A stretch of DNA of 64,000 nt, from NCBI RefSeq assembly GCF_039542345.1, contig NZ_BAABHY010000001.1:124001-188000 (forward strand), written 5' to 3'. The position numbers and the translations under genes are program-made. Under the pieces are notes generated by a model. It was given only the letters and a program-made list of their open reading frames with translations. It ran no database searches and had not been told where the DNA came from. Shown piece after piece: positions 35,666 to 44,891 of this stretch; the stretch's first letter is position 1; the number at the start of each line of letters is the position of its first letter. The stretch is from Orbus sasakiae. Lineage in GTDB: Bacteria; Pseudomonadota; Gammaproteobacteria; Enterobacterales; Orbaceae.

Positions 35666-35803
35666 AACTATCACCTTTATAATGACGTTTTTAGTAAAAT
35701 ATTATGGTTTTTTTTACAAAAAATAAACATTGGTGACTTGCTTGGTAATTTTTTATCACTATTATTTTCAATGTGTAATGTTGCACATTTTTGAGAAACT
35801 CCC

Positions 35804-37948
35804 ATGGTATTTAAGATAATAAAAACGATTCTAAAAGTTCTGTTCCATGTTCGCGTAAAAGGCAATCTTAATCATTTCAATCAACAAAAACTCATTATTA
35901 CGTCTAATCATGTCTCTTTTTTAGATGGTATTTTATTAGGCGTATTTTTACCGGTTCGCCCAGTATTTGCGATATATGCAGGTTTTATTGATCACTGGTT
36001 AGTTAAAATCGCAAAGCACTATGTTGACTTTGTACCGATGGATCCCACGAATCCAATGGCGATAAAACGCTTAGTTCGTGAGGTCGAGAAAGGCCGACCG
36101 ATTGTGATTTTTCCAGAGGGACGAATCACAATAACCGGATCATTAATGAAAATTTATGACGGTGCTGCATTTGTTGCTGCAAAGTCAAATGCAACTATTG
36201 TCCCAGTTTGGATTGAAGGTGCGGAGTTTACTGTAACAAGCCGTCTTAAAGGTGTACTACGACGTCGTTTATTTCCAAAAATCACAATTCATGTGCTTGA
36301 GCCTAAAAATATACCGATGCCACAAGCTCTTAAAGCCAGTGAACGACGCTATATTGCCGGTGAAAAGCTCCATCAAATCATGATGGAAGCAAGAATGGCG
36401 AGTCGTCCAAAGTTAACTCTTTTTGATGCGTTTCTTGAGTCACAAGTTCGTTATGGTGCAAAATCACGGATTATCCAAGATCCGACCTCTAAACACTTAT
36501 CATATCGCCAGTTATTAAAACACATTTTAGGTGTGGGATGTATTGTTGAAAAACTTACCGATAAGAAAGAGCGTGTCGGTGTATTATTACCGAATGCGGT
36601 CATTAGTGTCGCGACGATTTTTGGCTTGTCTTTAAAGCATCGCACCCCAACCATGTTAAATTATACTGCGGGTGAAAAAGGGCTGAATTGTGCCGTCAAA
36701 GCGGCTGAAGTCAAAACGATTATTACTTCAAGAAAATTTTTAACGAAAGGTAAACTTGAGTATTTACTGGATGATATTAAAGACGTGAAATGGTGTTTTC
36801 TTGAAGATCAAAAAAATACCTTAACCATGATGGATAAACTCTGGATTGTCATCCACCAATATATGCCTCGTTTTATTAAATGTAATCATAACTATGAAGA
36901 TGAAGCTTTAGTCTTATTTACTTCAGGTTCAGAAGGTAATCCGAAAGGGGTCGTACATTCACATGCCAGTTTATTAGCTAATGTCGAACAGATTAGAACG
37001 GTTATCGATCCAATGCCAAGTGATCGCTTTATGTCAGCATTACCGTTATTCCATGCTTTTGGATTAACAGGGGGATTACTTTTACCACTCTATTCTGGTA
37101 GCCAGACATTTTTATATCCTAATCCACTGCATTATAAAGTGGTACCTGAAATTATTTATGATCAGAATTGCACCATATTATTTGGTACACCGACGTTTTT
37201 AGCTAATTATGCACGTTATGCTCATCCTTTTGATTTTATGCGTTTACGCTATGTTGTTGCAGGTGCTGAAAAGTTATCTGAAAGTATTCGGGAACAATGG
37301 AAAACAAAGTTTGGTATTCGTATTCTTGAAGGGTATGGTGTGACTGAATGTGCTCCTGTTGTTGCACTTAATGTCCCTATGGCCTACAAATCTGGGACAG
37401 TTGGGCGAGCATTACCCGGCATTGCCACGCGGTTAATCAAAGTGCCAGGCATTGAATCGGGGGGGCGCTTACAGCTCAATGGTCCAAATGTCATGAAAGG
37501 CTATTTATTAGTTGATAATCCAGGTCAATTGGTGCCGCCGTCGGCGACAGATAATGACGGTAATATGCAAAAAGGTTGGTATGATACTGGTGATATCGTG
37601 GATATTGATTCACAAGGCTTTATTACAATAAAAGGTCGTTTAAAACGCTTTGCTAAAATTGCAGGTGAAATGGTCTCACTTGAAACAGTTGAAGCATTAG
37701 CCAAATCGGTAGATAGTGAAGCAACACACGGCGCTTCAATTAAAAATGATTCTGCTAAAGGTGAAGCGATTGTGTTATTTACCACTTCACATGATCTCAC
37801 TCGTGAAAAACTCAATCAAGCTGCACAAGCACAAGGTATTCCTGCTATTGCAGTTCCTCGAGATATTCGATTTATGAAACAATTACCGTTGCTTGGCACG
37901 GGTAAAATTGATTTTGTTTCTTTACGTAAAATGGCCGAAGAAGCCTAA
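35804..37948 (+). CDS. aas: Bifunctional 2-acyl-GPE acyltransferase / acyl-ACP synthetase
   Basis: Inner-membrane enzyme that re-acylates lysophosphatidylethanolamine; 714 residues (E. coli 719). The N-terminal acyltransferase domain has the NHxxxxD motif (NHVSFLDG, about residues 36-43) and FPEGRIT; the C-terminal AMP-binding domain has LFTSGSEGNPKGVVHSH, EGYGVTECAP and WYDTGD. It is followed 62 bases later by lplT, its transporter partner. The 298 bases upstream hold the rpsO terminator, a perfect FNR palindrome and a TATAAT. Confidence 0.97.
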   Translation: MVFKIIKTILKVLFHVRVKGNLNHFNQQKLIITSNHVSFLDGILLGVFLPVRPVFAIYAGFIDHWLVKIAKHYVDFVPMDPTNPMAIKRLVREVEKGRPIVIFPEGRITITGSLMKIYDGAAFVAAKSNATIVPVWIEGAEFTVTSRLKGVLRRRLFPKITIHVLEPKNIPMPQALKASERRYIAGEKLHQIMMEARMASRPKLTLFDAFLESQVRYGAKSRIIQDPTSKHLSYRQLLKHILGVGCIVEKLTDKKERVGVLLPNAVISVATIFGLSLKHRTPTMLNYTAGEKGLNCAVKAAEVKTIITSRKFLTKGKLEYLLDDIKDVKWCFLEDQKNTLTMMDKLWIVIHQYMPRFIKCNHNYEDEALVLFTSGSEGNPKGVVHSHASLLANVEQIRTVIDPMPSDRFMSALPLFHAFGLTGGLLLPLYSGSQTFLYPNPLHYKVVPEIIYDQNCTILFGTPTFLANYARYAHPFDFMRLRYVVAGAEKLSESIREQWKTKFGIRILEGYGVTECAPVVALNVPMAYKSGTVGRALPGIATRLIKVPGIESGGRLQLNGPNVMKGYLLVDNPGQLVPPSATDNDGNMQKGWYDTGDIVDIDSQGFITIKGRLKRFAKIAGEMVSLETVEALAKSVDSEATHGASIKNDSAKGEAIVLFTTSHDLTREKLNQAAQAQGIPAIAVPRDIRFMKQLPLLGTGKIDFVSLRKMAEEA

Positions 37949-38010
37949 GTTTACATATTCTATGATCAATAACCACATCAATATGATGTGGTTATTAGGT
38001 AGGAGTGGCT

Positions 38011-39189
38011 ATGAATAATCAAAAATTACTAAATCGAGGTATGGTTGCAACCCTGCTGGCACAGTTTTTCTCTGCCTTTGGTGATAATGCGCTATTATTT
38101 GCAATCCTCGCTTTAATTAAACAATTACATTATCCCGATTGGAGTAAGCCTGTATTACAAATGGTTTTTGTTGTGGCATTTATTGTGACAGCCCCTTTTG
38201 TTGGACAAATTGCTGACCGATTTTCTAAAGGCCGGGTTATGTTATTTTCTAATGCACTAAAACTGTTTGGGGCAGTGACGATTTGTATTGGGGTTAGTCC
38301 TTTTTTAGGTTATGTATTAGTTGGTATTGGTGCCGCCTGCTATTCACCCGCTAAATATGGTATTTTGGGTGAGCTTACCAGTGGTGATAATTTAGTCAAA
38401 GCCAATGGTTTGATAGAAGCCTCAACCATCGCTGCAATCTTACTTGGAAGCGTTGCTGGTGGTTATATTGCCGATCTTAATGAACTATTATCGATCATGG
38501 CCTGCGTATTAATGTTTGCCGTTGCGATGGTGGCAAATTCATTTATTCCCAAACTTATGCCAGCACGCACGGATGTCAGTTGGAATATCTTCACGATGAT
38601 TACTGATTTTGTGCATTCAGCTAAGGTATTATTAACCCACCAACAAGCAAGGATCACATTAATTGGTACGAGTCTATTTTGGGGAGCCGGCATAACCTTA
38701 CGCTTTTTATTAATAGATTGGGTCCCATTAGTATTAGGGATTCATGATAATAAGACGCCGACTATTTTAAATGCTGTTGTTGCCGTCGGAATCGTGGTTG
38801 GGGCAGGTCTTGCTGCCAAATTTATCAGTATGCAACACACGATGCGGTGTATTCCAGCGGGAATCTTAATGGGGATTGTTGTCATCTGTTTTACTGTACA
38901 AAGCAGCATGGTGACATCTTATATTTTGTTGGTTACGATTGGTATGCTTGGTGGATTCTTTTTAGTGCCGCTTAATGCCTTACTTCAAAATTTTGGTAAA
39001 CAAACCATCGGTGCCGGTAGCGCAATTGCTGTCCAGAATTTTAGTGAATACAGTGCAATGATGGTGATGCTTGGACTTTATTCGATTACAGTCGCTTTAT
39101 CTATCTCTGTTCTATGGATCGGTATTGGCTTTGGCATTCTGTTTTCACTTGCTATCTTACTGCTGTGGATATGGCAAAAACAAAAATAA
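38011..39189 (+). CDS. lplT: Lysophospholipid transporter LplT
   Basis: MFS-type flippase that brings lysophosphatidylethanolamine to the inner leaflet, where Aas re-acylates it. 392 residues, about 11-12 helices, with FFSAFGDNALLFAILALIKQ near the N-terminus and GQIADRFSKGRVML in the loop 2-3 position. The ATG at 38011 was chosen because AGGAG ends five bases before it; a GTG two codons earlier would overlap that site. Forms an operon with aas as in E. coli. Confidence 0.95.
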   Translation: MNNQKLLNRGMVATLLAQFFSAFGDNALLFAILALIKQLHYPDWSKPVLQMVFVVAFIVTAPFVGQIADRFSKGRVMLFSNALKLFGAVTICIGVSPFLGYVLVGIGAACYSPAKYGILGELTSGDNLVKANGLIEASTIAAILLGSVAGGYIADLNELLSIMACVLMFAVAMVANSFIPKLMPARTDVSWNIFTMITDFVHSAKVLLTHQQARITLIGTSLFWGAGITLRFLLIDWVPLVLGIHDNKTPTILNAVVAVGIVVGAGLAAKFISMQHTMRCIPAGILMGIVVICFTVQSSMVTSYILLVTIGMLGGFFLVPLNALLQNFGKQTIGAGSAIAVQNFSEYSAMMVMLGLYSITVALSISVLWIGIGFGILFSLAILLLWIWQKQK

Positions 39190-39195
39190 TGTAAT

Positions 39196-39232
39196 ACGGA
39201 TGTTATCGCAATCGTCACGCGATAGCATCCGT
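39196..39232. terminator. Bidirectional stem-loop between lplT and nhaC
   Basis: 14-bp stem ACGGATGTTATCGC / GCGATAGCATCCGT with one G-T pair and a 9-base loop, lying between two converging stop codons. Confidence 0.75.
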
Positions 39233-39240
39233 TAAAAGTA

Positions 39241-40701
39241 TCAATTTTTGGCTGTGTCTATTTCAGCTTGGGCCAATAATTCACTCTGTTGCTGTTTGGT
39301 TAATTTAGCAATCCCAAAACCAGTAAACCCCCATAGTGTTGCAAAAACTATCCCACTCCAACATAACACCGCCCACGGTAAATAGCTTAACGTTGCAACG
39401 CCTAAGGTTCCCGCCATATATGCGCCAGCCGCTGTCCAAGGTAAAATCGGTTCAAAAATTGTTGCTGAATCTTCAACCGTTCGACTCAAGTTTTTAGGAT
39501 GTAAACCTCGTTCGATATAAGCATTACGTAACATCTCGATTGGGATTAAGATCGAAATCTGCCCATTACATGTTACCCCAATCATTGTTAAACCACAGGC
39601 AATCGTTGCTAGAATCATCGTTCCTGTTGAATGAACTAACTTTAAGAGTTGATGGACAATGACTTCTAAGGCACCACTTAATGCCAGAGTACCCGCAAAC
39701 GAGAGTGCACAAAAACAGATTAATAAGGTGCCCATCATCGAATTCATACCCCCACGATTGAGCAAATTGTGTAAAATTGCGGGTATCTCTTGATGAATCA
39801 TACTGACATTAAAACCATCAACAGCGCTTTTAATGATGTCGTGTAGATTGAATCCTTGAATGAAATAGGCATTAAACATAGCAACAACGGCAGATACGAG
39901 CATAATTGGAATAGTTGGTTTTTTAGTGATTGAACCATAAAGGACAATAATGACAGGTAACAACATTAACGGATTAAAATGATAAACGTTATTTAATCCT
40001 TCAGTAATTAATATAATTCGTTCAGGTACATCATCACTAGCCAGCCCACTATTAAATCCATACACGGTCATGACAATTGCCGAAAGAATTAAAGAAGGTA
40101 ATGTGGTGTATAATAAATGCCACATATGTTCATAAAGATCAACTTGAGCTGCCAACGCAGCTAAGTTAGTATCGCCTGATAGTGGTGAACACTTATCACC
40201 AAAGTAAGCACCAGCTACAACAGCACCAGCAGTCGCAGCAAGATTTGCATCCATGCCAATGGCTACCCCCATAAACGCGACACCAATAGTCCCCGCTGAT
40301 CCCCAAGATGTCCCCGTACAAACTGATACTAACGATGTGACGAGTAAGGCGGTAACGTATAACATTGCGGGACTGATCATTTTTAGCCCATAATAGACCA
40401 TCATCGGAATTGTGCCGCCAATCATCCAAGTGCCAATTAATAAACCAACACTAATCAAAATTAGTAACGCAGGCATTGTTTTAGCAATTTTTTGTGAAAT
40501 AGAGTTTAAAATTTCGTTATAACTATAACCTAATCGTTTTACTAAAAGACCAGCAATAACGGTTGAGATAACCATTAATGGTTCTGGGGGAAGATCAAAC
40601 GCGGCATAACCACCGCCAAGTAGGATAACCATTGATAATATTGGCAGTAAAGATTCAAATAAAGTCGGCGTTCTTGGTTGCTTATTGCTTGTTATTTTCA
40701 T
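39241..40701 (-). CDS. nhaC: NhaC-family Na+/H+ antiporter
   Basis: Inner-membrane antiporter of the NhaC family, 486 residues with about 11-12 helices. Diagnostic segments are TSWGSAGTIGVAFMGVAIGM, GAYFGDKCSPLSGDTNLAA (about residues 165-185) and SATIFEPILPWTAAGAYMAG near the C-terminus. It begins 12 bases after patB on the same strand, so the two are co-transcribed. Family members exchange Na+ for H+, and some take malate-Na+ for lactate-H+; pairing with a cystathionine beta-lyase gives no clear hint, so the substrate is left open. Confidence 0.88.
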   Translation of the reverse strand: MKITSNKQPRTPTLFESLLPILSMVILLGGGYAAFDLPPEPLMVISTVIAGLLVKRLGYSYNEILNSISQKIAKTMPALLILISVGLLIGTWMIGGTIPMMVYYGLKMISPAMLYVTALLVTSLVSVCTGTSWGSAGTIGVAFMGVAIGMDANLAATAGAVVAGAYFGDKCSPLSGDTNLAALAAQVDLYEHMWHLLYTTLPSLILSAIVMTVYGFNSGLASDDVPERIILITEGLNNVYHFNPLMLLPVIIVLYGSITKKPTIPIMLVSAVVAMFNAYFIQGFNLHDIIKSAVDGFNVSMIHQEIPAILHNLLNRGGMNSMMGTLLICFCALSFAGTLALSGALEVIVHQLLKLVHSTGTMILATIACGLTMIGVTCNGQISILIPIEMLRNAYIERGLHPKNLSRTVEDSATIFEPILPWTAAGAYMAGTLGVATLSYLPWAVLCWSGIVFATLWGFTGFGIAKLTKQQQSELLAQAEIDTAKN

Positions 40702-40713
40702 GTCAATGTATTC

Positions 40714-41874
40714 CTAATGATAATATGGATTGCTACGAATAAGGCGCTTAAATGCTTCATCTAATCGTGTCTTTGGTGTGGCAATGTTAATACGGAAGAA
40801 ACCCTTTCCAGACTGACCAAAACTTGATCCCCAACTCATTTCAATGCCAGCAAGTTCAATAAACCAGTGTTTTAATTGTGACTCGCTGATATTCATGTCA
40901 CGATAGTCTACCCATAACATATAGGTCCCATCGCTTTGGGTAATATGCCATTGTGGAAAGTGGCGCTGGCAAGTTTGAATAACCCAATTTCGGTTGCTTT
41001 GTAGATAAATTTTTAACGCGTTTAACCATTCATCACCCCGTTGATACGCGGCTAAAAAAGCAGGCACTGAAAAATAACCCGGATTGTGGATGCCAGCTGC
41101 AATCAAACAATGTTTAAATTTTTGTCGATGTTTATCATTAGCAATCACAATATTTGACACCTCAAGCCCTGCGATATTGAATGTTTTGGCAGGTGAAGTA
41201 CAAATGAATGAGTTTTGTTCAACAAATGAACTGATGGTAGAAATGGATTGGTGATGTTGACCGTTAAAAATAAAGTCAGCATGTACATCATCAGAAATAA
41301 TGAACACCTGATATTTTTCAGCGAGTTTTGCAATCTTAATTAAATCATTTTTAGACCAAACCGTGCCTGTAGGGTTATGGGGCGATAATAAGATAAAACA
41401 GACTGATTGACTGAATTTGTGTTCTAGGTCGGCAAAATCAATCGTGTATTGTTGATCATGATAGATAAGTTCACTTTCTAATAAGTGCCGCTGATTAACC
41501 ACAACCGCCTGGCTAATGGGTGAATAAGCAGGTGATAAGATGGTGATTTTATCACCGATATGAGTATAGTTTTGGATATACAGTGACACCGCTTGAATAA
41601 CACGAGGGCAAAATACAATATGCTCTGGATTGACGTACCATTGATAATGCCGCATAAACCAATTGGCAGTAACGTCATACCAATTATCACTTAATAAAGT
41701 ATAACCATAAATTCCGTTTTGTACTGATTCAGATAATGATGTGATTATGATATCTGGCAGAGCAATATCCATATCAGCGACAGAGAGTGGAATGATACTT
41801 TGGTTACGATTGCACCATTTCGCACTATTAGTGCCATGGCGTGGAATCATTTCTTCAAAATTATATTTTTGCAT
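40714..41874 (-). CDS. PatB/MalY-type cystathionine beta-lyase (PLP enzyme)
   Basis: Fold-type I pyridoxal-phosphate enzyme of the MalY/PatB class, 386 residues. The PLP lysine lies in SPAKTFNIAGLEVSN (about residue 234), preceded by SDDVHADFIF and LSPHNPTGTVW, and the C-terminus has GKGFFRINIATPKTRLDEA. Expected reaction: C-S cleavage of cystathionine or cysteine to ammonia, pyruvate and a thiol. E. coli MalY also represses the maltose regulator MalT, but no mal genes are nearby. It is the first gene of a two-gene operon with nhaC, and a pair of CRP/FNR-like sites lies upstream. Confidence 0.9.
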   Translation of the reverse strand: MQKYNFEEMIPRHGTNSAKWCNRNQSIIPLSVADMDIALPDIIITSLSESVQNGIYGYTLLSDNWYDVTANWFMRHYQWYVNPEHIVFCPRVIQAVSLYIQNYTHIGDKITILSPAYSPISQAVVVNQRHLLESELIYHDQQYTIDFADLEHKFSQSVCFILLSPHNPTGTVWSKNDLIKIAKLAEKYQVFIISDDVHADFIFNGQHHQSISTISSFVEQNSFICTSPAKTFNIAGLEVSNIVIANDKHRQKFKHCLIAAGIHNPGYFSVPAFLAAYQRGDEWLNALKIYLQSNRNWVIQTCQRHFPQWHITQSDGTYMLWVDYRDMNISESQLKHWFIELAGIEMSWGSSFGQSGKGFFRINIATPKTRLDEAFKRLIRSNPYYH

Positions 41875-41977
41875 GAATAGCTACCTTAAATGTATCACTT
41901 CGGTCTTATCAAGATACTATGTCGCGTTTTGGTGAGTTATTCTGATTTTTTCTATTGTTATTATGAAAATTTGTTTA

Positions 41978-42016
41978 TGTGATATTTATCACGTAGCAAA
42001 TGTGATAAATATCAGA
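41978..42016 (-). promoter_or_regulatory. Paired CRP/FNR-like sites upstream of patB-nhaC
   Basis: TGTGATATTTATCACG (41978-41993) and TGTGATAAATATCAGA (42001-42016) match TGTGA-N6-TCACA at 9 and 9 of 10 core positions, and FNR nearly as well. The two are inverted copies of each other (TGATATTTATCAC pairs with GTGATAAATATCA), so the DNA could also form a 13-bp hairpin with a 9-base loop. Centres are 23 bases apart and about 111-134 bases before the patB ATG. Confidence 0.6.
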
Positions 42017-42040
42017 ATGTGCATCTTAAAGATGAGTGAG

Positions 42041-42075
42041 ATCACTTAGGAGTCAGTATTTTGCTCCTAAGTGAT
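42041..42075 (-). terminator. Stem-loop after xylFGH
   Basis: Perfect 12-bp stem ATCACTTAGGAG / CTCCTAAGTGAT with an 11-base loop, 36 bases 3' of the xylH stop. No long T tract, so a strong hairpin but an uncertain intrinsic terminator. Confidence 0.6.
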
Positions 42076-42110
42076 GATTGAGATCAGTAAACTAAACGAA
42101 TAAATTGGGT

Positions 42111-43277
42111 TTAAGCTTTTTGTTTAGTGGCACTGTCCATCCATACCGCTAACAATACAATGAAACCTTTAATAATATATTGCCAAAATGTTGGTACATC
42201 TAACATACTCATTCCATTATCAAGGAGCGCCATAATAAACGCCCCCATAACAGCTCTTGAGACGCTACCTGTACCACCAGAAAGGCTTGTTCCACCAATA
42301 ACACAAGCCGCAATCGCATCCATCTCAGCGGTGGTTCCCGCTGAGGGAGAGCCTGCGCCAAGACGCGATGCTAAGATTAACGCTGCCACAGCAACTAATA
42401 AGCCGTTTATGGCAAAGACCATGAGTTTGGTTTTTTCAACATTAATACCAGATAAGCGTGCGGCCTCAATATTACCACCTACAGCATAAATTCGTCGCCC
42501 AAAGGCTGTTTTGCTGGCAATAAACATACCAATAAACATTAAAACTAACAAAATGAGTACTGGAGTAGGGATGCCACGATAAGTATTGAGAAGATAGACT
42601 AAACCTAATGCAAAAACTGCAATAATGACATCTTTACCGATGGTTTTACTTTGAGTTGGTACATTGAGTCCTAGTTGAATGCGAGCTTTGCGGCTTTTAC
42701 GTTGCCAAAAAACAAACACTATCAGTAAAACAAGCGTAATAGTATATCCAATGTGGTTACTTAAATAACTTTGTCCGATTAATGACATACTTTGGCTCGT
42801 TGGCGAGACTGTTGTACCATCGGTAATGCCGACTAAAATACCGCGGAAAATTAGCATACTGGCTAACGTTACAATAAATGACGGTACTTTACGATAGGCA
42901 ACCCACCAACCATTCCATGCACCTAATAAAAAACCTGCCGCTAATGTTGCAAGGATTGTTAAAGGAAGTGGCCAACCAAACCAGACATCTAAAATTGCAG
43001 CTATCCCGCCTAATAACCCCATTAATGATCCCACACAAAGGTCAATTTCAGCAGAAACAATAACAAATACCATTCCCACAGCCATAATACCGGTTATGGA
43101 TGTTTGCCTAAGAACATTAGACATATTACGAGCACTAAGATATGAACCTTCAGTTAACAGGAAAAACAATAACATTAGTACCACAATCGCGATTAACATG
43201 ACATAAATTTGGAGGTTGACGCCTTTTAAATAATCGATCAGGGGATGAGTTGATTTTGTCTGAATTTGCTTATTCAT
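42111..43277 (-). CDS. xylH: D-xylose ABC transporter permease
   Basis: Inner-membrane subunit of the high-affinity xylose importer; 388 residues, about 10-11 helices, RbsC/XylH family. Typical segments: GIMAVGMVFVIVSAEIDLCVGS, GAWNGWWVAYRKVPSFIVTL, and AVGGNIEAARLSGINVEKTK. Its start overlaps the xylG end by 8 bases, showing translational coupling. Third gene of xylF-xylG-xylH; assignment to xylose rather than ribose or galactose comes from the adjoining xylA-xylB-xylR and from XylF. Confidence 0.95.
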   Translation of the reverse strand: MNKQIQTKSTHPLIDYLKGVNLQIYVMLIAIVVLMLLFFLLTEGSYLSARNMSNVLRQTSITGIMAVGMVFVIVSAEIDLCVGSLMGLLGGIAAILDVWFGWPLPLTILATLAAGFLLGAWNGWWVAYRKVPSFIVTLASMLIFRGILVGITDGTTVSPTSQSMSLIGQSYLSNHIGYTITLVLLIVFVFWQRKSRKARIQLGLNVPTQSKTIGKDVIIAVFALGLVYLLNTYRGIPTPVLILLVLMFIGMFIASKTAFGRRIYAVGGNIEAARLSGINVEKTKLMVFAINGLLVAVAALILASRLGAGSPSAGTTAEMDAIAACVIGGTSLSGGTGSVSRAVMGAFIMALLDNGMSMLDVPTFWQYIIKGFIVLLAVWMDSATKQKA

Positions 43278-44796
43278 AATGTTGACTCCTTAACGCCGCT
43301 TCCATAATATTTTGTTGGGTTAATGCTTGATTAACTAAGTTGGCTTTTAACTTACCTTCATGCATTACTAAAATTCGATCACTTAATCCTAGTACTTCGG
43401 GTAATTCTGATGAAATAACGATGATTGCGATGTTCTGTTTCGCTAATTGATGAATTAATTTATAAATTTCATATTTCGCACCAATATCAATTCCGCGTGT
43501 CGGTTCATCTAAAATTAAAATTTTCGGTTTTAATAATAGACATTTAGCGAGAATTGCTTTTTGCTGATTACCACCACTTAAACGTGCGATGGCAAGCGAT
43601 GGAGAAGGGGTTTTAACGGTTAAAGATTGAATAGCATCAACAATCGTTTGTTGTTCTTTTGCTTCATTAATCATGGAAAGCCAATTTGTAAAATCATTTA
43701 ATGCTGCCAGCGTGATATTTTCAGCGACACTCATCACTGGCACAATACCATCTTTTTTACGATCTTCGGGTACCATAACAATGCCTAACTTAATCGCTTG
43801 CTGGCAATTATCAACCGTTATTGGTTGTTGATTAAGGTATAGGTTACCTTGTTTTTTGCCTTTATAAGCACCAAATAAGCATTGTACCGTTTCTGTTCTG
43901 CCTGCTCCCACTAATCCAGCAATACCTAAGATTTCACCTTGATGTAATGAGAATGAAACATTATCAACTCGTTTTATATGTTTATTAAAGGGATGCCAAG
44001 CTGATAGATTTTCAACACGTAAAATTTCATCCCCAATTTGATGGGGTTGAGTGGGATAAAGATCGGTGAGTTCTCGTCCAACCATCATCGCAATAATCTG
44101 TTCTTCAGTAAGCATCTTAGCGGATAAGGTATTAATATGAACACCGTCACGAATGACACAAATCATATCTGAAATCGCTTTCACTTCATTGAGTTTGTGT
44201 GAAATATAAATACAGGCAATATTATGATTACGTAAGTCTTCTATAATTGCTAATAAAACATCTGTTTCGCGTTCCGTTAATGACGCCGTTGGTTCATCTA
44301 AAATTAATAACCTGACTTGCTTATTTAATGCCTTGGCGATTTCAACGAGTTGTTGCTGCCCTAGTCCCAGCGAGCTCAATTTGGTATTGGGATCAATATC
44401 TAATTTCACTTGTTTTAATAATGAGAGGCAATGAAGATACATTTTGTTATAGTCCATTACTCCATACTGGATGTATTCTCGGCCTAGAAAAATATTTTCG
44501 AGTACACTCATTTCTTGAACTAAAGCTAATTCCTGATGAATGATGGCAATACCTTTGTCTTCAGTATCTCTGATATGATTGGCTTTTAACCGTTCACCGG
44601 CAAAATAAATTTCACCACTGTAGCTGCCATAAGGATAAACCGCACTGAGTACTTTCATTAAGGTTGATTTACCAGAACCATTTTCACCACATAGTGACAA
44701 AATTTGACCACTATTTAAACGTAAGCTAACGTTATCGACCGCTTTGACAGAACCAAATGTTTTTGTGATGTTTTTCATTTCTAACAGACATGACAT
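43270..44796 (-). CDS. xylG: D-xylose ABC transporter ATPase
   Basis: Cytoplasmic duplicated ATPase of the sugar CUT2 class, 508 residues. The first cassette has Walker A LCGENGSGKSTLMK (about 34-47) and the signature LGLGQQQLVEIAKAL; the second has the degenerate Walker A GLVGAGRTE and signature LSGGNQQKAILAKCL, with Walker B LILDEPTRGIDIGA. One catalytic and one degenerate site is normal for this class. Between xylF (95-base gap) and xylH (8-base overlap). Confidence 0.96.
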   Translation of the reverse strand: MSCLLEMKNITKTFGSVKAVDNVSLRLNSGQILSLCGENGSGKSTLMKVLSAVYPYGSYSGEIYFAGERLKANHIRDTEDKGIAIIHQELALVQEMSVLENIFLGREYIQYGVMDYNKMYLHCLSLLKQVKLDIDPNTKLSSLGLGQQQLVEIAKALNKQVRLLILDEPTASLTERETDVLLAIIEDLRNHNIACIYISHKLNEVKAISDMICVIRDGVHINTLSAKMLTEEQIIAMMVGRELTDLYPTQPHQIGDEILRVENLSAWHPFNKHIKRVDNVSFSLHQGEILGIAGLVGAGRTETVQCLFGAYKGKKQGNLYLNQQPITVDNCQQAIKLGIVMVPEDRKKDGIVPVMSVAENITLAALNDFTNWLSMINEAKEQQTIVDAIQSLTVKTPSPSLAIARLSGGNQQKAILAKCLLLKPKILILDEPTRGIDIGAKYEIYKLIHQLAKQNIAIIVISSELPEVLGLSDRILVMHEGKLKANLVNQALTQQNIMEAALRSQHYE

Positions 44797-44891
44797 ACTG
44801 ACGTTCTCCTACGATTTTGTTCACCAACGTAACGAGAAAAAAGTAACTAAAATTAACTATGTGATTTTAGTTACCGTTATGGGAAACTCGA

